Origin: Halobacillus halophilus DSM 2266 | GTDB taxonomy: Bacteria > Bacillota > Bacilli > Bacillales > Halobacillaceae | NCBI RefSeq assembly: GCF_000284515.1 | Contig: NC_017668.1 | Coordinates: 1,860,001 to 1,924,000, forward strand | Length of the DNA: 64,000 bases | Direction: 5' to 3' | Part shown: in pieces, positions 41,032 to 51,946 of the stretch | Numbering within the stretch: the stretch's first letter is position 1 | Layout of the letters: every line of letters starts with the position of its first letter | The notes under the pieces: model-generated | Told to the model about the DNA's origin: nothing | What the model saw: only the letters and a program-made list of their open reading frames with translations | The model's database searches: none | Program-made: the position numbers and the translations under genes

Positions 41032-42768
41032 TTAATTTTCTTTGCTTTTCTCTTTTGCTGCCCGTCTCAGTTCTCTAACATATGAGAATTCGGGTGTAAC
41101 GAAAAGCGTTTGTTGATGGTCATAGGTAACAAAGCCTGGTTTTGCGCCTGACGGCTTTTTCACATGCTTAATTTGAGTATAATCTACCGGAACAGAAGAA
41201 GACTGGCTTGATTTACTAAAGTTAGCTGCCAGTTGAGCTGCTTCAAGGAGAGTATCTTCACTTGGATCCTCATTTCGAATGACTACGTGAGAGCCTGGGA
41301 TATCCTTCGCATGCAGCCATATATCGGATTTGTTAGCCATACGATTGGTTAAATATTCATTCTGCTTATTGTTTCTGCCGACATAAATCAGCGTACCGTC
41401 ACTCGATAAAAAGCTTTCCGGTGCCGGCTTCTTAGGTTTGTTCTTTTTCTTACCGTGATAGGAAGGTTTCTTCTTCATATACCCTTGTTCTCTTAGTTCG
41501 TCCCTAATTTCTTCAATGTCCTGCTCACGGGCTGATTCTACTTGTTGAATTAACCGTTCGAAATACTGAATTTCCTCTTCTGCCTTTTTAACTTCCTGCT
41601 GAACAACCTGCTTAGATTTTTTCAGTTTCTGATACGTTTGGAAATAGTTTTGAGCATTTTCACTTGGTGACTTATTTGGATTCAGTTCAATAGTCAGCTC
41701 TGATTGATCAGGATCATAGTAGTCTACGACTGTAACTTCAGCGTCTCCGTTTTGCACTATATGCATGTGAGCGGTTAACAATTCGCCTAGACGCTGATAC
41801 TCTTCCGCTGATTCTGAACGTTTTAACGTCTGCTCATGCTTTTTAATTTTCCGCTTATTTTTGTCCCGCTCATTCTTTAGGAAGCGATACAGGTCGCCTG
41901 CTTGCTGTTTTACTCGGTCTCTTTCTGCTTTCCCTGAATAATAGCCGTCCAGCATATCACTGACCGTGTCATAAGTTTCAACTTTTTCTGAAAAAGAGTG
42001 TAGGGGAAACACATAAAACTGTTCCCGTTCCGCTAAATGAACGCGAGGTTCGTAGTCATGGTTCAGGATACGCTCCCGAACATCACCATAAGCATCGGCG
42101 TAGGCTTTTCGTCCACCAAGTTTTGCCTGGTGGGCAATTTCTTTTGTGATCATCGGGGAAAAGCCCATTACGGTTCTAAGGATTTGCTGATCGATTTTCC
42201 CAGCGTTAAAATCGAGCTTTCTTAACAATGTATCAGGTTCTAGATCGATGGGGCTTATTTTCCCTTGCTCTGGCGGCAGTTTATAAGGCTGGCCAGGCAT
42301 AATGGTCCGGTGCCGGTTCTGAGAAGGGGGAAGATGTTTAATGCTGTCGAGAATGTGTCCCTGCTCTTCGTCAACTAACAGGATGTTCGAATGTTTGCCC
42401 ATGACTTCGATAATTAAAGTCTTAAGTGTTTCATCGCCTACTTCGTTGCGAGTCCGTACCTGAAATTTTACAATTCGTTCCATGCTGACCTGTTCAATGC
42501 TTTCAATAAATCCTCCGACCAGATGCTTACGAAGAAGCATACAAAGCATCGGCGGTTCTTTAGGGTTATTATAATCGTCCTTCGTTAAATGGAAGCGTGC
42601 ATAGCTCGGATGAGCCGATAATAATAAGGAATGATTTTTACGCTGTGCACGAACCGTAAATACAAGTTCTGTATCTGTAGGCTGATAGATTTTCATAATT
42701 CGTCCGGACTGGATCGTTTCCTCCAGTTCATGGGTGATCGCCCGGGTTACAATTCCGTCAAAAGACAT
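41032..42768 (-). CDS. rqcH: Rqc2-type ribosome quality control protein RqcH (NFACT family)
   Basis: A 578-residue NFACT protein (YloA/FbpA) that binds 50S subunits with stalled nascent chains and directs C-terminal alanine tailing. Order: NFACT-N domain (MSFDGIVTRAITHELEETIQSGRIMKIYQP start, LRKHLVGG about residues 88-95), a helical middle, a long coiled coil (about 290-430) and the NFACT-R domain (YVGRNNKQNEYLTNRMANKSDIWLHAKDIPGSHVVIR, about 455-490). The start is set at 42768 because GAGGTGAAG precedes it; longer in-frame starts give 25 extra residues without similarity. Single minus-strand gene between two plus-strand operons. Confidence 0.94.
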   Translation of the reverse strand: MSFDGIVTRAITHELEETIQSGRIMKIYQPTDTELVFTVRAQRKNHSLLLSAHPSYARFHLTKDDYNNPKEPPMLCMLLRKHLVGGFIESIEQVSMERIVKFQVRTRNEVGDETLKTLIIEVMGKHSNILLVDEEQGHILDSIKHLPPSQNRHRTIMPGQPYKLPPEQGKISPIDLEPDTLLRKLDFNAGKIDQQILRTVMGFSPMITKEIAHQAKLGGRKAYADAYGDVRERILNHDYEPRVHLAEREQFYVFPLHSFSEKVETYDTVSDMLDGYYSGKAERDRVKQQAGDLYRFLKNERDKNKRKIKKHEQTLKRSESAEEYQRLGELLTAHMHIVQNGDAEVTVVDYYDPDQSELTIELNPNKSPSENAQNYFQTYQKLKKSKQVVQQEVKKAEEEIQYFERLIQQVESAREQDIEEIRDELREQGYMKKKPSYHGKKKNKPKKPAPESFLSSDGTLIYVGRNNKQNEYLTNRMANKSDIWLHAKDIPGSHVVIRNEDPSEDTLLEAAQLAANFSKSSQSSSVPVDYTQIKHVKKPSGAKPGFVTYDHQQTLFVTPEFSYVRELRRAAKEKSKEN

Positions 42769-42907
42769 TGTCTTCACCTCTCTAATGTTGACAGTATAGC
42801 ATGTTTTGCCCGCCTCTACACGACCAAAGGCTGGGAATATCACTGCTTATGCGATTCTCTTATAAGTCAGACCTTAGGTCAATGATTCGCGTTTACAGTC
42901 CTCCTTT

Positions 42908-42916
42908 TGGTAAAAT
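42908..42916 (+). promoter_or_regulatory. Extended -10 promoter for yicC
   Basis: TGGTAAAAT (TGn plus TAAAAT) 33 nt before the yicC start, in the divergent region with rqcH; no consensus -35 hexamer is seen. Confidence 0.45.
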
Positions 42917-42949
42917 AGGATTAAATAACGAACGTAAAGGTGATGGATC

Positions 42950-43831
42950 ATGGTTAATAGTATGACAGGGTATGGGAAAAGCTCCACCGAAGTAGGAGAA
43001 TCCAGGGTTTTGATCGAAATACGCTCGGTCAATCATAGATATTTGGACATTTCCCCCAAAATGCCAAGAACCCTGCTTTTTTTAGAGGAAAAAATTAAAA
43101 AAATTGTCAGGGATAAGATGGAGCGAGGTCGAATAGATCTGTTTATTTCCCTGGAGGGTCAGGGACTATTTGAAAAAAAAGTGTCTGTGGATTGGAATGT
43201 CCTTGATCAATACATAAACAGACTGCATGAAGTGAAGGATCGGTACGATTTGACGGGGGATATATCTATTGATATGGTATCCAAGTTAGACGATGTTTTC
43301 TTTACCGAGGATATAGAGGATGACACAAACGAACTCCAGCGATCACTTTTATCTACATTGGAACACGCTCTCGATCAGTTAATTATTATGCGGGAGAACG
43401 AAGGTAAAAGGCTTACAGAAGACCTCCAGGTCCGTGTATCAAGCGTCAGTCATCTGCTTGAAAAACTTGAATCCCGACGTCCGGTCGTTGTTAATGAATA
43501 CAAGGACAGGATTCGTACTAGAATTGAAGATTACGTGAAGGAAGAAATTCAGCCGGATGATGCCCGTATTCTTCAGGAAGTGGGGCTGTTAGCTGAAAAA
43601 GGGGATGTCACGGAGGAATTTACAAGGCTGCGTTCTCATATCTTTCAATTTACCAAGACACTCGAACAGACAGGATCTGTTGGAAGGCGGCTTGATTTTA
43701 TTGTTCAGGAGATGCACCGCGAGGTAAATACAATTGGATCGAAATCCAATGATTCAAAAGTGACAGAGTGGGTTATAGAATTAAAGAGTGAAATAGAGAA
43801 AATGAAAGAACAAGTACAAAATGTTGAATAG
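42950..43831 (+). CDS. yicC: YicC family endoribonuclease (YloC)
   Basis: A 293-residue YicC-like protein. The N-terminal MVNSMTGYGKSSTEVGESRVLIEIRSVNHRYLDISPKMPR and the C-terminal GSVGRRLDFIVQEMHREVNTIGSKSNDSKVTEWVIELKSEIEKMKEQVQNVE are the family signatures. YicC proteins are hexameric endoribonucleases acting on small RNA or mRNA in E. coli; the targets in Bacillaceae are not established. It heads the yicC-remA-gmk-rpoZ group conserved in Firmicutes. Confidence 0.93.
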   Translation: MVNSMTGYGKSSTEVGESRVLIEIRSVNHRYLDISPKMPRTLLFLEEKIKKIVRDKMERGRIDLFISLEGQGLFEKKVSVDWNVLDQYINRLHEVKDRYDLTGDISIDMVSKLDDVFFTEDIEDDTNELQRSLLSTLEHALDQLIIMRENEGKRLTEDLQVRVSSVSHLLEKLESRRPVVVNEYKDRIRTRIEDYVKEEIQPDDARILQEVGLLAEKGDVTEEFTRLRSHIFQFTKTLEQTGSVGRRLDFIVQEMHREVNTIGSKSNDSKVTEWVIELKSEIEKMKEQVQNVE

Positions 43832-43911
43832 TAATTGTGTTTATGACTAGTTTTTTCTTATAATAGAGATAATGATTATTTTGTCCTGGTCAAAAGAAGG
43901 AGGAGTCAGCT

Positions 43912-44803
<892 letters not shown>

Positions 44804-44806
44804 ATT

Positions 44807-45034
44807 ATGATGTTAGAACCGTCCATTGATTCTTTACAGAAACAAATCAAATCCAAGTACACATTGGTAACCTTATCAGCAAGAAGAGCCCGTGAATTGA
44901 AGCAGGGCAGTGCTCCAATGGTAGATAAACCAACTTCCCATCAGCACGTGGGTGTGGCATTGGAAGAAATTCGTGATGGTAAACTCGACTACACGTATTC
45001 CGACGAAATACAGTCTCGTACAGAAACCACATAA
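44807..45034 (+). CDS. rpoZ: DNA-directed RNA polymerase omega subunit
   Basis: A 75-residue subunit that helps assemble and stabilise the beta' subunit of RNA polymerase. The conserved core [33 protein letters not shown] is followed by [22 protein letters not shown] 44807 or 44810 could be the start; the first is closer to GGAGG. A terminator follows and ends the yicC-rpoZ transcript. Confidence 0.95.
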   Translation: MMLEPSIDSLQKQIKSKYTLVTLSARRARELKQGSAPMVDKPTSHQHVGVALEEIRDGKLDYTYSDEIQSRTETT

Positions 45035-45062
45035 AGCTACGAGCTTCTTGAATAATTTGTAG

Positions 45063-45103
45063 AAAAAGCCGCGCTTCCTGGTTGTTATAGCGCGGCTTTT
45101 CCT
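45063..45103 (+). terminator. Terminator after rpoZ
   Basis: AAAAAGCCGCGCT pairs with AGCGCGGCTTTT around a 13-nt loop, followed by a short pyrimidine-rich stretch. Confidence 0.75.
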
Positions 45104-45134
45104 ATCCTTTACAGGAACGGAGGAGGACGGACCT

Positions 45135-46340
45135 ATGTTAGAAGGGAAGAAGATCGTCTTAGGAGTATCTGGAGGAATTGCAGCGTATAAAGCAGCAGCC
45201 CTTACAAGTAAGCTGGCGCAGGCTGGAGCTGAAGTGAGAGTGATCATGACAGAGAGCGCTCATCATTTTGTAGGGCCAAACACCTTTCAGGCTCTATCCA
45301 GACGACCGGTTTACACTGACACATTTAAAGAAGTCGACCCGACTCAAATCCAGCACATTGATCTGGCAGACTGGGCAGACTTATTTTTGCTTGCCCCTGC
45401 GACGGCGAACATTATTGGAAAGTTAGCAGGAGGAATTGCCGACGACATGCTTTCAACTACTCTGCTTGCAACAGAAGCTCCTGTCTATATAGCACCCGCG
45501 ATGAATGTGCATATGTACAGCCACCCTGCGGTAATTAAGAATCTGAAGCAATTGGATGAATGGGGTTTTCGCTTTATCGAACCGGGTGAAGGTTACTTAG
45601 CATGCGGTTATGTAGGTAAAGGTCGTTTAGAAGAACCGGAAAGCATCGTACAGGTGTTGGAAAACGAGTTTAATAAAACAAAGGTTCTCCAGGGGAAGAG
45701 AGTTCTCATTACAGCAGGACCTACACGTGAAAATATTGATCCTGTCCGCTATTTTACGAACCCTTCGACAGGTAGGATGGGATTTGCACTGGCCCGTCAG
45801 GCTTCGCTTATGGGAGCAGTGGTCACACTCATCACAGGTCCGGTCGATTTAGACACACCAGGTGGCGTCAATAGAATTGACATTATAACAGCTGAGGATA
45901 TGTATCAGGCGGTGTTAAAAGAATATCCCCAACAGGATATCGTAATTAAATCTGCAGCTGTTGCAGACTACAAGCCTAAGGTGACCTATGAGCATAAGAT
46001 GAAAAAATCCTCAGGCGATTACGCTGTCGAAATGGAACGAACAAAGGACATCCTAAAAGAGCTTGGCAGGCAGAAAGAACATCAGTATTTAATCGGCTTT
46101 GCGGCGGAGACGAATGACCTTGAGGCTTACGGAAGACAAAAGCTTGAGAAAAAGAATCTCGATGCGATTGTGATTAATAACGTGGCTGAGGAAGGTTCTG
46201 GTTTCGGTCATGATACGAACGCTTCACTCATGATATTCAGCACAGGGAAAGAAAACACATACCCCTTAATGTCTAAGGACGACCTGGCCCGTAAAATCCT
46301 TGAAGAGTCTGTTCATGATATGAAGGGTGAACCCTCGTGA
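45135..46340 (+). CDS. coaBC: Bifunctional phosphopantothenoylcysteine decarboxylase / synthetase CoaBC
   Basis: A 401-residue fusion enzyme in coenzyme A synthesis, adding cysteine to 4'-phosphopantothenate and decarboxylating the product. The N-terminal CoaC flavoprotein half has GVSGGIAAYKAAALTSKL, PAMNVHMYSHPAV with the catalytic Asn/Met region and GYLACGYVGKGRLEEPE with the catalytic Cys. The CoaB half begins about residue 189 with VLITAGPTRENIDPVRYFTNPSTGRMG and includes KSAAVADYKP. It overlaps priA by 4 nt. Confidence 0.96.
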   Translation: MLEGKKIVLGVSGGIAAYKAAALTSKLAQAGAEVRVIMTESAHHFVGPNTFQALSRRPVYTDTFKEVDPTQIQHIDLADWADLFLLAPATANIIGKLAGGIADDMLSTTLLATEAPVYIAPAMNVHMYSHPAVIKNLKQLDEWGFRFIEPGEGYLACGYVGKGRLEEPESIVQVLENEFNKTKVLQGKRVLITAGPTRENIDPVRYFTNPSTGRMGFALARQASLMGAVVTLITGPVDLDTPGGVNRIDIITAEDMYQAVLKEYPQQDIVIKSAAVADYKPKVTYEHKMKKSSGDYAVEMERTKDILKELGRQKEHQYLIGFAAETNDLEAYGRQKLEKKNLDAIVINNVAEEGSGFGHDTNASLMIFSTGKENTYPLMSKDDLARKILEESVHDMKGEPS

Positions 46341-48748
46341 CCATTGCCAATGTGATTGTTGATGTCCCCTCACAAAATACGAACCGCCCCTTTGATTACG
46401 GAATTCCAGAGAAGTTTGAAGGAATAGTTCAGCCGGGGGTCAGGGTGATTATCCCTTTTGGCCCCCGAAAAATAATGGGGTATGTCGTATCTATTTCTGA
46501 GGAGAGCGACTTTTCAAAAATTAAAAATATTATCGATGTCCTGGACGTGACACCAGTGCTCACAGAGGAATTACTCGAACTTGGGAAATGGCTCTCGCGA
46601 AAGACACTTAGTTACTATATTTCCTGTCTTCAGGTGATGCTTCCACAAGTGATGAAAGCAAAATATAGAAAAGAACTTTGGAAGCTTACAGACGAGTATC
46701 TTCAATCGGATTTAGATCCATTGTTTGATGGAAGAGCTGTCATTGACTATGAAGAATTTGAACAATCCAATCTCAGCTATAAAATGCTCAGGAAGCATAT
46801 AGATGATGGGGAAGTGGATGTTCATTATGAAGTGAAAAGCAGGGAAACTAAAAAAGTCACCAGCATGCTGGAGCCCCAAATGGATACCATGCAGCTTGAA
46901 GAAGTGCTGGTGGACTTATCCAAACAAGCTAAAAAACAGCGGGCGATTGTCGAATATTTTATGGATCATAAAGAACCAATTACGAAAAAACAACTGCTTC
47001 AGACACTGGGAACGACTGCTGCCTCCGTTAAACCTTTGGTGAAACAGGGAGTACTTCAGGAATATGAGCAGGAAGTTTTCAGAGATCCTTATGGAAATCG
47101 TAATTTTGAACGGACAGAACCATTTCCACTTACGGAGGAACAGTCCCAGGCTATAACGCCGATTTTGTCATCCATAGAACAAAGGCAGCATGAAGTGTTT
47201 TTGCTTCATGGTGTAACGGGAAGTGGTAAGACAGAAGTCTACTTACAATCGATTCAGCAGGTCATTGATAACGGAAAAGAGGCGATTATGCTCGTTCCTG
47301 AGATCGCCTTAACCCCGCAGATGGTAGAGCGATTTAAGGGACGGTTTGGATCAAAAGTAGCCGTGCTACACAGTGCCCTTTCTGCAGGGGAAAAATATGA
47401 TGAGTGGCGAAAGATTCAGCGCAAAGAAGTTCAGGTTGTAGTAGGGGCCCGATCGGCCATTTTTGCTCCCTTTTCAAATATTGGGATCATTATTATCGAC
47501 GAAGAACATGAAAACAGCTATAAGCAGGAAGACCGGACACGTTACCATGCAAGAGATGTGGCCATCGAGCGGGCAAGCCGCCATGGATCTCCCGTTGTTC
47601 TGGGAAGTGCAACCCCGGCTCTTGAAAGTTATGCCCGCGCAGCCAAAGGGAATTATCATTTGCTAACGTTATCAAAGCGGATGAATAATGCCGTGATGCC
47701 AGAAGTAGAACTCGTGGATATGCGGGAGGAGCTTCATGAAGGCAATCGGTCTATGTTCTCAAGAGTACTTAAAGAGAAAATCGAAGCGCGGCTGGCACGC
47801 AGGGAACAGGTCGTTTTGTTCCTGAACCGAAGGGGCTATTCCACCTTTGTCATGTGCCGGGACTGCGGACACGTAATGGAATGTCCGCACTGTGATATCG
47901 CGCTGACCTATCATAAAAACCAAAATCGCCTCAAGTGCCACTACTGCTCTCATGAAGAGCCTATGCCAACCGAATGCCCTGAATGTGAAAGTAAAACCAT
48001 TCGTTATTTTGGCACCGGAACGCAAAAGGTAGAAGAAGTTCTTCAGCAGCTTATACCGGAAGCGGAAGTGATCAGGATGGATGTAGATACCACTAGAAGA
48101 AAAGGCGCTCATGAGAAACTCCTGCAGCAATTTGGAGATAAAAAAGCCGATATACTGCTCGGTACACAAATGATTGCCAAAGGGTTGGATTTTGGTAATG
48201 TGACCCTGGTAGGAGTGCTGGCCGCAGATGCTCTTCTTAATCTTCCTGACTTTCGTGCCTCTGAAAAAACCTTCCAGCTTATTACACAGGTAAGCGGACG
48301 AGCCGGACGTCATGAAAAACCGGGCGAAGTCATTATTCAGACTTACACACCTGAGCATTACAGTGTAGAGCTCGCCAGTCAGTATGAATACGAGCAGTTT
48401 TTCCAAGAAGAAATGAAGCTAAGAAAAGCTTTTAATTATCCTCCTTATTACTTCCTGACCTTATTTACGGTTTCTCATCCAAATGAGCTGAAGGTTCAGG
48501 AAGTTACTCAAAAGATTGTGCAGTTTATGCGACAGAAGTTATCCGATCAGTCTATGGTGCTTGGACCAACACCCTCCGCACTTACTCGGATCAATAATAG
48601 ATATCGCTATCAATGCATGGTAAAATACAAGAAGGAACCAGAGCAGCGAAAGCTCGTAGAACGGATTTTGCACTACTATGAAGATGAAATGAAACAGGAA
48701 AATGGACTGCAGATCGTGGTCGATTTTCAACCGTACCAGTTGATGTAG
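46337..48748 (+). CDS. priA: Primosomal protein N' (replication restart helicase PriA)
   Basis: An 803-residue 3'-5' DNA helicase that reloads the replisome at stalled forks. An N-terminal DNA-binding domain precedes Walker [16 protein letters not shown] (about residues 290-304) and the DEEH box (about 387). A zinc-binding insert with eight cysteines follows ([30 protein letters not shown], about 511-553), then helicase motifs [13 protein letters not shown] and [18 protein letters not shown] 46337 overlaps the coaBC stop. B. subtilis has def next; here fmt follows directly. Confidence 0.96.
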   Translation: MTIANVIVDVPSQNTNRPFDYGIPEKFEGIVQPGVRVIIPFGPRKIMGYVVSISEESDFSKIKNIIDVLDVTPVLTEELLELGKWLSRKTLSYYISCLQVMLPQVMKAKYRKELWKLTDEYLQSDLDPLFDGRAVIDYEEFEQSNLSYKMLRKHIDDGEVDVHYEVKSRETKKVTSMLEPQMDTMQLEEVLVDLSKQAKKQRAIVEYFMDHKEPITKKQLLQTLGTTAASVKPLVKQGVLQEYEQEVFRDPYGNRNFERTEPFPLTEEQSQAITPILSSIEQRQHEVFLLHGVTGSGKTEVYLQSIQQVIDNGKEAIMLVPEIALTPQMVERFKGRFGSKVAVLHSALSAGEKYDEWRKIQRKEVQVVVGARSAIFAPFSNIGIIIIDEEHENSYKQEDRTRYHARDVAIERASRHGSPVVLGSATPALESYARAAKGNYHLLTLSKRMNNAVMPEVELVDMREELHEGNRSMFSRVLKEKIEARLARREQVVLFLNRRGYSTFVMCRDCGHVMECPHCDIALTYHKNQNRLKCHYCSHEEPMPTECPECESKTIRYFGTGTQKVEEVLQQLIPEAEVIRMDVDTTRRKGAHEKLLQQFGDKKADILLGTQMIAKGLDFGNVTLVGVLAADALLNLPDFRASEKTFQLITQVSGRAGRHEKPGEVIIQTYTPEHYSVELASQYEYEQFFQEEMKLRKAFNYPPYYFLTLFTVSHPNELKVQEVTQKIVQFMRQKLSDQSMVLGPTPSALTRINNRYRYQCMVKYKKEPEQRKLVERILHYYEDEMKQENGLQIVVDFQPYQLM

Positions 48749-48765
48749 GAAAGGAGACTTGTTTG

Positions 48766-49713
48766 ATGACACGCATTGCATTTATGGGGACGCCTGATTT
48801 TGCTGTGCCGGTTTTAGACCGGCTGATGGAAGATCAATATAATGTAGTTCTCGCTGTAACTCAACCAGACAGGCCGAAAGGCAGAAAGAAGGTTATGACC
48901 CCGCCGCCTGTTAAAGTCGCAGCTGAAAAGCACGGCATTCCGGTTTTCCAGCCGGAAAAGATTAAGAATGAATATGAGGAAGTATTAAAATATGAGCCTG
49001 ACCTCATTATTACCGCGGCTTTCGGACAGATCCTTACAGAAGATCTGCTTCAGGCACCTGAATACGGCTGTATTAACGTTCACGCCTCGTTATTGCCTGA
49101 ATTCCGCGGAGGCGCTCCGATTCATTACGCCATTCTTGAAGGGAAAAAGGAAACCGGTGTCACCATTATGTATATGGTGAAGAAGCTTGATGCAGGCGAT
49201 ATGCTGGCTAAAACGGTTGTTCCTATTGACGACGACGATCACGTGGGCACCCTGCATGATAAACTTTCCGTAGCCGGAGCTGATCTGCTCATGCAGACAC
49301 TTCCTTCTTTACTGGAAGGTTCCATCACACCACAGCCGCAGGATCATTCCCTGGCCACTTTTGCCGGAAATATTAAAAGAGAACAAGAGCTTATTAATTG
49401 GTACAAGGATCAACAGGAAGTTTATAATCACGTGCGTGGACTTCATCCCTGGCCGGTAGCTTATACTTTGTGGAATAGAAAGCCGCTGAAAGTCTGGTGG
49501 CTCGAGAAAGTGAACGGTACGTTTAATCAGGAACCAGGAACCGTTGTGGAAATGGCAGAAGACGGTTTCCTTGTGCAGACAGGTGATGGCAAGGCCGTTA
49601 AAATTGTGGACCTGCAGCCTTCTGGTAAAAAACGAATGGACGGTCGCTCCTTTATTAACGGAACCGGTCAGTCACTAACTGAAGGCGAACGTCTGGGGGA
49701 GCACGATGAGTAA
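48766..49713 (+). CDS. fmt: Methionyl-tRNA formyltransferase
   Basis: A 315-residue enzyme that formylates initiator Met-tRNA with 10-formyl-THF. The catalytic core has [38 protein letters not shown] (about residues 105-128, with the catalytic Asn/His) and [13 protein letters not shown]. The C-terminal OB-like tRNA-binding domain starts about 205. ATG 48766 is chosen by similarity ([12 protein letters not shown]); a TTG at 48763 is also in frame. The expected partner def is not adjacent. Confidence 0.95.
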   Translation: MTRIAFMGTPDFAVPVLDRLMEDQYNVVLAVTQPDRPKGRKKVMTPPPVKVAAEKHGIPVFQPEKIKNEYEEVLKYEPDLIITAAFGQILTEDLLQAPEYGCINVHASLLPEFRGGAPIHYAILEGKKETGVTIMYMVKKLDAGDMLAKTVVPIDDDDHVGTLHDKLSVAGADLLMQTLPSLLEGSITPQPQDHSLATFAGNIKREQELINWYKDQQEVYNHVRGLHPWPVAYTLWNRKPLKVWWLEKVNGTFNQEPGTVVEMAEDGFLVQTGDGKAVKIVDLQPSGKKRMDGRSFINGTGQSLTEGERLGEHDE

Positions 49714-51058
49714 ATATGTTTTGAGGGAAACGGCGCTTGACTTATTAACTCGAATTGGAGAGCAGGGCGGATTCAGTCACGTTCTGTTAGATCGCGAGAT
49801 TACGAAACAGGAGCTGTCCCGCCAGGACGGGGCTCTTCTTACAGAAATTGTGTATGGAACTCTTCAGCGAAGAGACTTGATTGATTATTATGTTCAGCCC
49901 TTTGTGGCAAAGCAGAAGAAAATCAAACCATGGGTACGCTGGCTTTTATATATGTCTGTCTATCAAATGGAGTTTCTTGAGCGCGTGCCAGACCACGCCA
50001 TTATTCATGAAGCCGTTGAAATTTCAAAGAGACGCGGACACAAAGGGATTTCTTCTTTTACAAATGGTGTACTGAGAAGCGTTCAGCGCAAAGGCCTGCG
50101 CAGTCTGGATGAGATTGAGGAGCCAGTGGAACGCTTAGCGATTGAAACGAGTCATCCTGCATGGCTGGTGAAGCGTTGGATGGATCAGTATGGCAGAAGC
50201 ATTACAGAAGAAATGTGCCGCGCTAACATGCAGCATCTGCCTCTATCTGTTCGCGTGCAGCCGCTGCGGATTTCACGATTGGAAGCTATGGAGCAGTTAA
50301 GAGAAGATGGCTTCAAAGTGGAAGAAAGTCTGCTGTCGCCGCAAGGTATGGTAGTCAGTGAAGGACAGCTGCTGAAGCATTCATTGTTTACCGAGGGTAA
50401 AGTAACGATTCAGGATCAAAGTTCTATGCTTGTCGCTGAGATGATGGATCTTGAAAAAGGGATGACAATTCTTGATGCCTGCAGTGCCCCAGGGGGGAAA
50501 ACCACCCATATAGCTGAGAAAATGGAAGACGAGGGCGAAATTGTTGCGTATGATTTACATGTTAAAAAGGCTAAACTGGTAAATAAGAAAGCTGAACAGC
50601 TACAGTTAACGTCTATTCAGGCAAGTCAAGCTGATTCAAGAAATCTTGCTGATTTGCATGAAGCAGCTTCATTTGATCGGATTTTACTCGATGCCCCCTG
50701 TTCTGGCCTGGGGGTTCTTAGGGGTAAACCGGATATTAAGTATCACAAACAACTTGAAGACGTATTTTCACTTAGGAAGATACAGGATGAATTACTGGAT
50801 CGTGTTGCACCGCTTCTTAAAGAAGGTGGAAAACTGGTTTATAGTACATGCACAGTGGACCGCCACGAAAATGAAGAAGCTGTACAGCATTTTCTGAAAC
50901 AGCATCCTGAATTTACGGTCGATCACGAATTCTTCAATGATCTTCCTGAGGTCACGAAAGGTTCAAAAGGTCAAAGCGACTTTGGCCTTCAGATGTTTCC
51001 GCAGGATTTTGATACAGATGGATTCTTTTTGACGAGGCTAGTCAAACAATCAAAATAA
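49706..51058 (+). CDS. rsmB: 16S rRNA (cytosine(967)-C(5))-methyltransferase RsmB
   Basis: A 450-residue enzyme (SunL family) with an N-terminal NusB-like RNA-binding domain (about residues 1-140: [38 protein letters not shown]) and a C-terminal SAM methyltransferase domain. [17 protein letters not shown] binds SAM, and the two catalytic Cys are in [17 protein letters not shown] and [14 protein letters not shown]. It overlaps fmt by 8 nt. rlmN, next in B. subtilis, is absent; a terminator follows instead. Confidence 0.95.
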   Translation: MSKYVLRETALDLLTRIGEQGGFSHVLLDREITKQELSRQDGALLTEIVYGTLQRRDLIDYYVQPFVAKQKKIKPWVRWLLYMSVYQMEFLERVPDHAIIHEAVEISKRRGHKGISSFTNGVLRSVQRKGLRSLDEIEEPVERLAIETSHPAWLVKRWMDQYGRSITEEMCRANMQHLPLSVRVQPLRISRLEAMEQLREDGFKVEESLLSPQGMVVSEGQLLKHSLFTEGKVTIQDQSSMLVAEMMDLEKGMTILDACSAPGGKTTHIAEKMEDEGEIVAYDLHVKKAKLVNKKAEQLQLTSIQASQADSRNLADLHEAASFDRILLDAPCSGLGVLRGKPDIKYHKQLEDVFSLRKIQDELLDRVAPLLKEGGKLVYSTCTVDRHENEEAVQHFLKQHPEFTVDHEFFNDLPEVTKGSKGQSDFGLQMFPQDFDTDGFFLTRLVKQSK

Positions 51059-51098
51059 TTGGAGGGGTCAATCATGGCCCCCTCCTTCCAATTTTTTG
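51057..51098 (+). terminator. Terminator after rsmB
   Basis: AATTGGAGGGG pairs with CCCCTCC and CCAATT with a small bulge, then a six-T run. It separates the coaBC-rsmB unit from prpC. Confidence 0.8.
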
Positions 51099-51187
51099 CT
51101 TTTCGTGCGCAAGGGTCAGCGGTAAGTATCGAAGGAAGTTTGCCGTTACGATTGTGCCGCAGAGCTTACCGAAAATGAGGTGAGTCC

Positions 51188-51946
51188 ATGAATGGCTTTT
51201 ATCTTACAGATCAAGGCAGGGTAAGAAATCATAATGAAGATGCCGGCGGCGTATTTAAGAATGACTCCGGTCAAATCTTAGCGGTAGTTGCCGACGGAAT
51301 GGGAGGACACCGTGCAGGAGATGTAGCAAGTCAGAAAGCAGCTTCTCATCTACATAGCAAATGGCAGGAAGCAGAGAAGCTTCATACGCCTGACGAATCT
51401 CAATCATGGCTAAAGTTTGCCATCCAGTCAGTAAATAACGAAATTATATCTTATGCTAATCAGAATGAGGACTGTCATGGTATGGGAACGACTGTAGTCG
51501 CGGCCATTTGTACAGAAGACTTTATAACGATTGCCCATATTGGAGACAGTCGCTGCTACTATGCTAATGCGTATGGATTTAAACAGCTCACGGAAGATCA
51601 TTCTCTCGTTAATGAACTTGTCCGATCTGGACAAATCACGGAGGAACAGGCTGAACACCACCCACGTAAAAACGTACTTCTTAAAGCACTGGGGACGGAG
51701 TATGACATTAAAGTGGATACAAAAACACTTGAATTTGAGCCTGGAGACAGACTGCTCCTTTGCACCGATGGACTCACGAACAAAGTAAGTGATGAAGAAC
51801 TGTCTAAGCTCGCTTCTTTTGAAGGAGAATGGGCGGAGTTCTGTCAGGAGCTTGTGGATCTTGCTAATGATCGCGGGGGAGAAGACAACATTACGATTGC
51901 CGTTGTGCATTATGACAGCACAGATGAGAAAAGAGGTGCGGATTAA
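51188..51946 (+). CDS. prpC: PP2C-type serine/threonine protein phosphatase PrpC
   Basis: A 252-residue Mn-dependent phosphatase opposing the kinase PrkC. Metal-binding motifs DQGRVRNHNEDAG (about residues 8-20), VVADGMGGHRAGDVAS (about 34-49), IAHIGDSRCYYA, LLCTDGLTN and GGEDNITIAVV are all present, so it should be active. Its stop overlaps the prkC start (TAATG). The 129-bp leader contains an inverted CGGTAAG/CTTACCG pair (51120-51171) of unknown role. Confidence 0.95.
   Translation: MNGFYLTDQGRVRNHNEDAGGVFKNDSGQILAVVADGMGGHRAGDVASQKAASHLHSKWQEAEKLHTPDESQSWLKFAIQSVNNEIISYANQNEDCHGMGTTVVAAICTEDFITIAHIGDSRCYYANAYGFKQLTEDHSLVNELVRSGQITEEQAEHHPRKNVLLKALGTEYDIKVDTKTLEFEPGDRLLLCTDGLTNKVSDEELSKLASFEGEWAEFCQELVDLANDRGGEDNITIAVVHYDSTDEKRGAD

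Noticed and set aside
47759-48406. 215-codon antisense frame in priA
   Set aside because: It mirrors the conserved zinc-binding and helicase region of PriA and shows no family motif of its own.
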